A stretch of 6,085 nt of DNA. Origin: Bacteroides sp. (GTDB lineage: Bacteria > Bacteroidota > Bacteroidia > Bacteroidales > GCA-2748055). Within the stretch, counting starts at the first letter, position 1. Every line of letters starts with the position of its first letter. Of this stretch, positions 5,292 through 6,085 are shown one piece after another. Location of the stretch: NCBI GenBank assembly GCA_011048475.1, contig DSDZ01000141.1, positions 1 to 6,085 on the forward strand. The letters run 5' to 3'. The notes below the pieces were generated by a model that had not been told where the DNA came from, did no database searches, and saw nothing but the letters and a program-made list of their open reading frames with translations. The position numbers and the translations under genes are program-made.

Positions 5292-6085
5292 CAGACCGGT
5301 GTCATAGAGGACTTTCAACCTTCTTCCGCAAACCAGCCTGGCAAGGAGTATCCGCAGGTAAACTCTGAGGGCAGGGTTCGAGTAAAGATTTCGGCTCCTG
5401 ATGCGAAATATGTTCAGCTGGACATTGGGGCTGTAAAATACGATTTGACAAAAGATGCGGAGGGATCCTGGATGGGTGAATCGGCTCCCCAGGACGAAGG
5501 ATTTCACTATTACCAGCTGAATATTGACGGGGCATCAGTTCCTGATCCGAACAGTCTTTATTTCTATGGTGCCGGCCGGTGGGGAAGCGGTATCGAAGTC
5601 CCTGCCGGGGACCAGGAATTCTATGCATTAAAAAATGTACCACATGGTCAGGTTCGGGAACAGATCTATTTCTCTGAAAGCAACAGCACCTTACGTCGTT
5701 GTTTTGTGTATACACCACCAGGATATGATCAGGATCCGGAGAAGCGATATCCCGTTTTGTACCTCCAACACGGGGGTGGTGAAGACGAAACGGGATGGTC
5801 CAATCAGGGGAAGGCCAATCTCATCATGGATAATCTCATTGCAGAAGGCAGGTCGGTACCTTTCATTATTGTGATGGACAATGGTACCTGGCGAATGCCT
5901 GAAAGGGATCGGCAAGCACCCCGCGAAACAGCACAGAATGAAGACCGCCCGAGGACATGGCCGCCTCAGGGCTGGGCAGATGGCTTTATGAAAACCTTGC
6001 TCGAAGACATCATTCCCATGATAGACAATAACTACCGGACCCTGGCTGATCCTCAGCACCGTGCGATGGCCGGACTGTCCATGGG
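5223..6085 (+). CDS. Secreted CE1-type esterase (feruloyl/acetylxylan esterase-like), 3' end beyond window
   Basis: The frame opens at ATG 5223 and stays open for 287 codons to the window edge. It begins with a clear signal peptide (MKKQILMLLIAAMM...) likely cut after Ala23 in ILA-Q-TG. Residues ~27-130 form an N-terminal E-set (CBM48-like) domain, with VRVKISAPDAKYVQLDI and PDPNSLYF. A PHGQVRE linker (~140-146) leads into the alpha/beta-hydrolase esterase domain (Esterase_D/CE1), with RYPVLYLQHGGG (oxyanion-hole HGGG at 183-186), IIVMDNG (~215-221) and the nucleophile elbow G-L-S286-M-G. The Asp and His of the triad lie beyond the window. Such two-domain proteins in Bacteroidota remove feruloyl or acetyl groups from arabinoxylan; enterochelin-esterase-like proteins are related and cannot be excluded. 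Position 65 bp after a probable beta-xylosidase supports a hemicellulose role. Partial only because the window ends. Confidence 0.9.
   Translation, partial: MKKQILMLLIAAMMTGGNFTILAQTGVIEDFQPSSANQPGKEYPQVNSEGRVRVKISAPDAKYVQLDIGAVKYDLTKDAEGSWMGESAPQDEGFHYYQLNIDGASVPDPNSLYFYGAGRWGSGIEVPAGDQEFYALKNVPHGQVREQIYFSESNSTLRRCFVYTPPGYDQDPEKRYPVLYLQHGGGEDETGWSNQGKANLIMDNLIAEGRSVPFIIVMDNGTWRMPERDRQAPRETAQNEDRPRTWPPQGWADGFMKTLLEDIIPMIDNNYRTLADPQHRAMAGLSM

Noticed and set aside
5147..5718. Short open frames on both strands over the start of the esterase gene
   Set aside because: The plus-strand frame from 5223 encodes a signal peptide, an E-set domain and a hydrolase domain; the others are shadows of it.
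5691..6059. 122-codon minus-strand open frame opposite the esterase catalytic domain
   Set aside because: It is antisense to HGGG, DNG and other conserved esterase elements and lacks motifs of its own.
1..6085. CRISPR array, tRNA/rRNA genes, insertion sequence or integrase
   Set aside because: No regularly spaced repeats, no cloverleaf-like or rRNA-like segments, and no transposase or recombinase motifs were seen on either strand.

Overview
The window looks like part of a Bacteroidota genome, from a plant-polysaccharide degrader. The reasons are: secreted proteins whose signal peptides end in the Ala/Ser-Gln style common in this phylum; no Shine-Dalgarno sites before the main genes; a very large multidomain GH3 hydrolase of the Bacteroidota type; and one box matching the Bacteroidota -7 promoter consensus (TAnnTTTG). 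The exact organism cannot be named from this sequence.

Layout. (1) Positions 1-303, minus strand: the first ~101 codons of a secreted protein of unknown function. It runs off the left edge and has no ATG where one is expected. (2) Positions 335-962, minus strand: a two-gene HepT/MntA (HEPN RNase plus minimal nucleotidyltransferase) toxin-antitoxin pair whose genes overlap by 8 bp, with a 20-bp inverted repeat just upstream that covers a candidate promoter box. (3) Positions 963-1338: an AT-rich divergent intergenic region. (4) Positions 1339-5157, plus strand: a 1272-residue exported GH3 enzyme, most like beta-xylosidases, with a CBM6-like insertion and four further beta-sandwich modules. (5) Positions 5223-6085, plus strand: the first 287 codons of a secreted CE1-type (feruloyl/acetylxylan) esterase, cut by the right edge one codon after its catalytic serine.

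The two plus-strand genes are 65 bp apart with no visible terminator. They fit together as a hemicellulose module: the esterase would remove acyl (for example feruloyl) side groups, and the GH3 would remove non-reducing-end xylose or glucose. The minus-strand left third is visibly richer in A+T than the right two thirds, consistent with a toxin-antitoxin cassette of different origin next to a carbohydrate-utilisation locus.

I see no wholly new system. The items most worth a second look are the operator-like repeat before mntA, the missing ATG of the left-edge secreted protein, and the unusual GH3 domain string (GH3 with internal CBM6, then FnIII, Big_2, a beta-sandwich, and a GH43_C2-like lectin fold).
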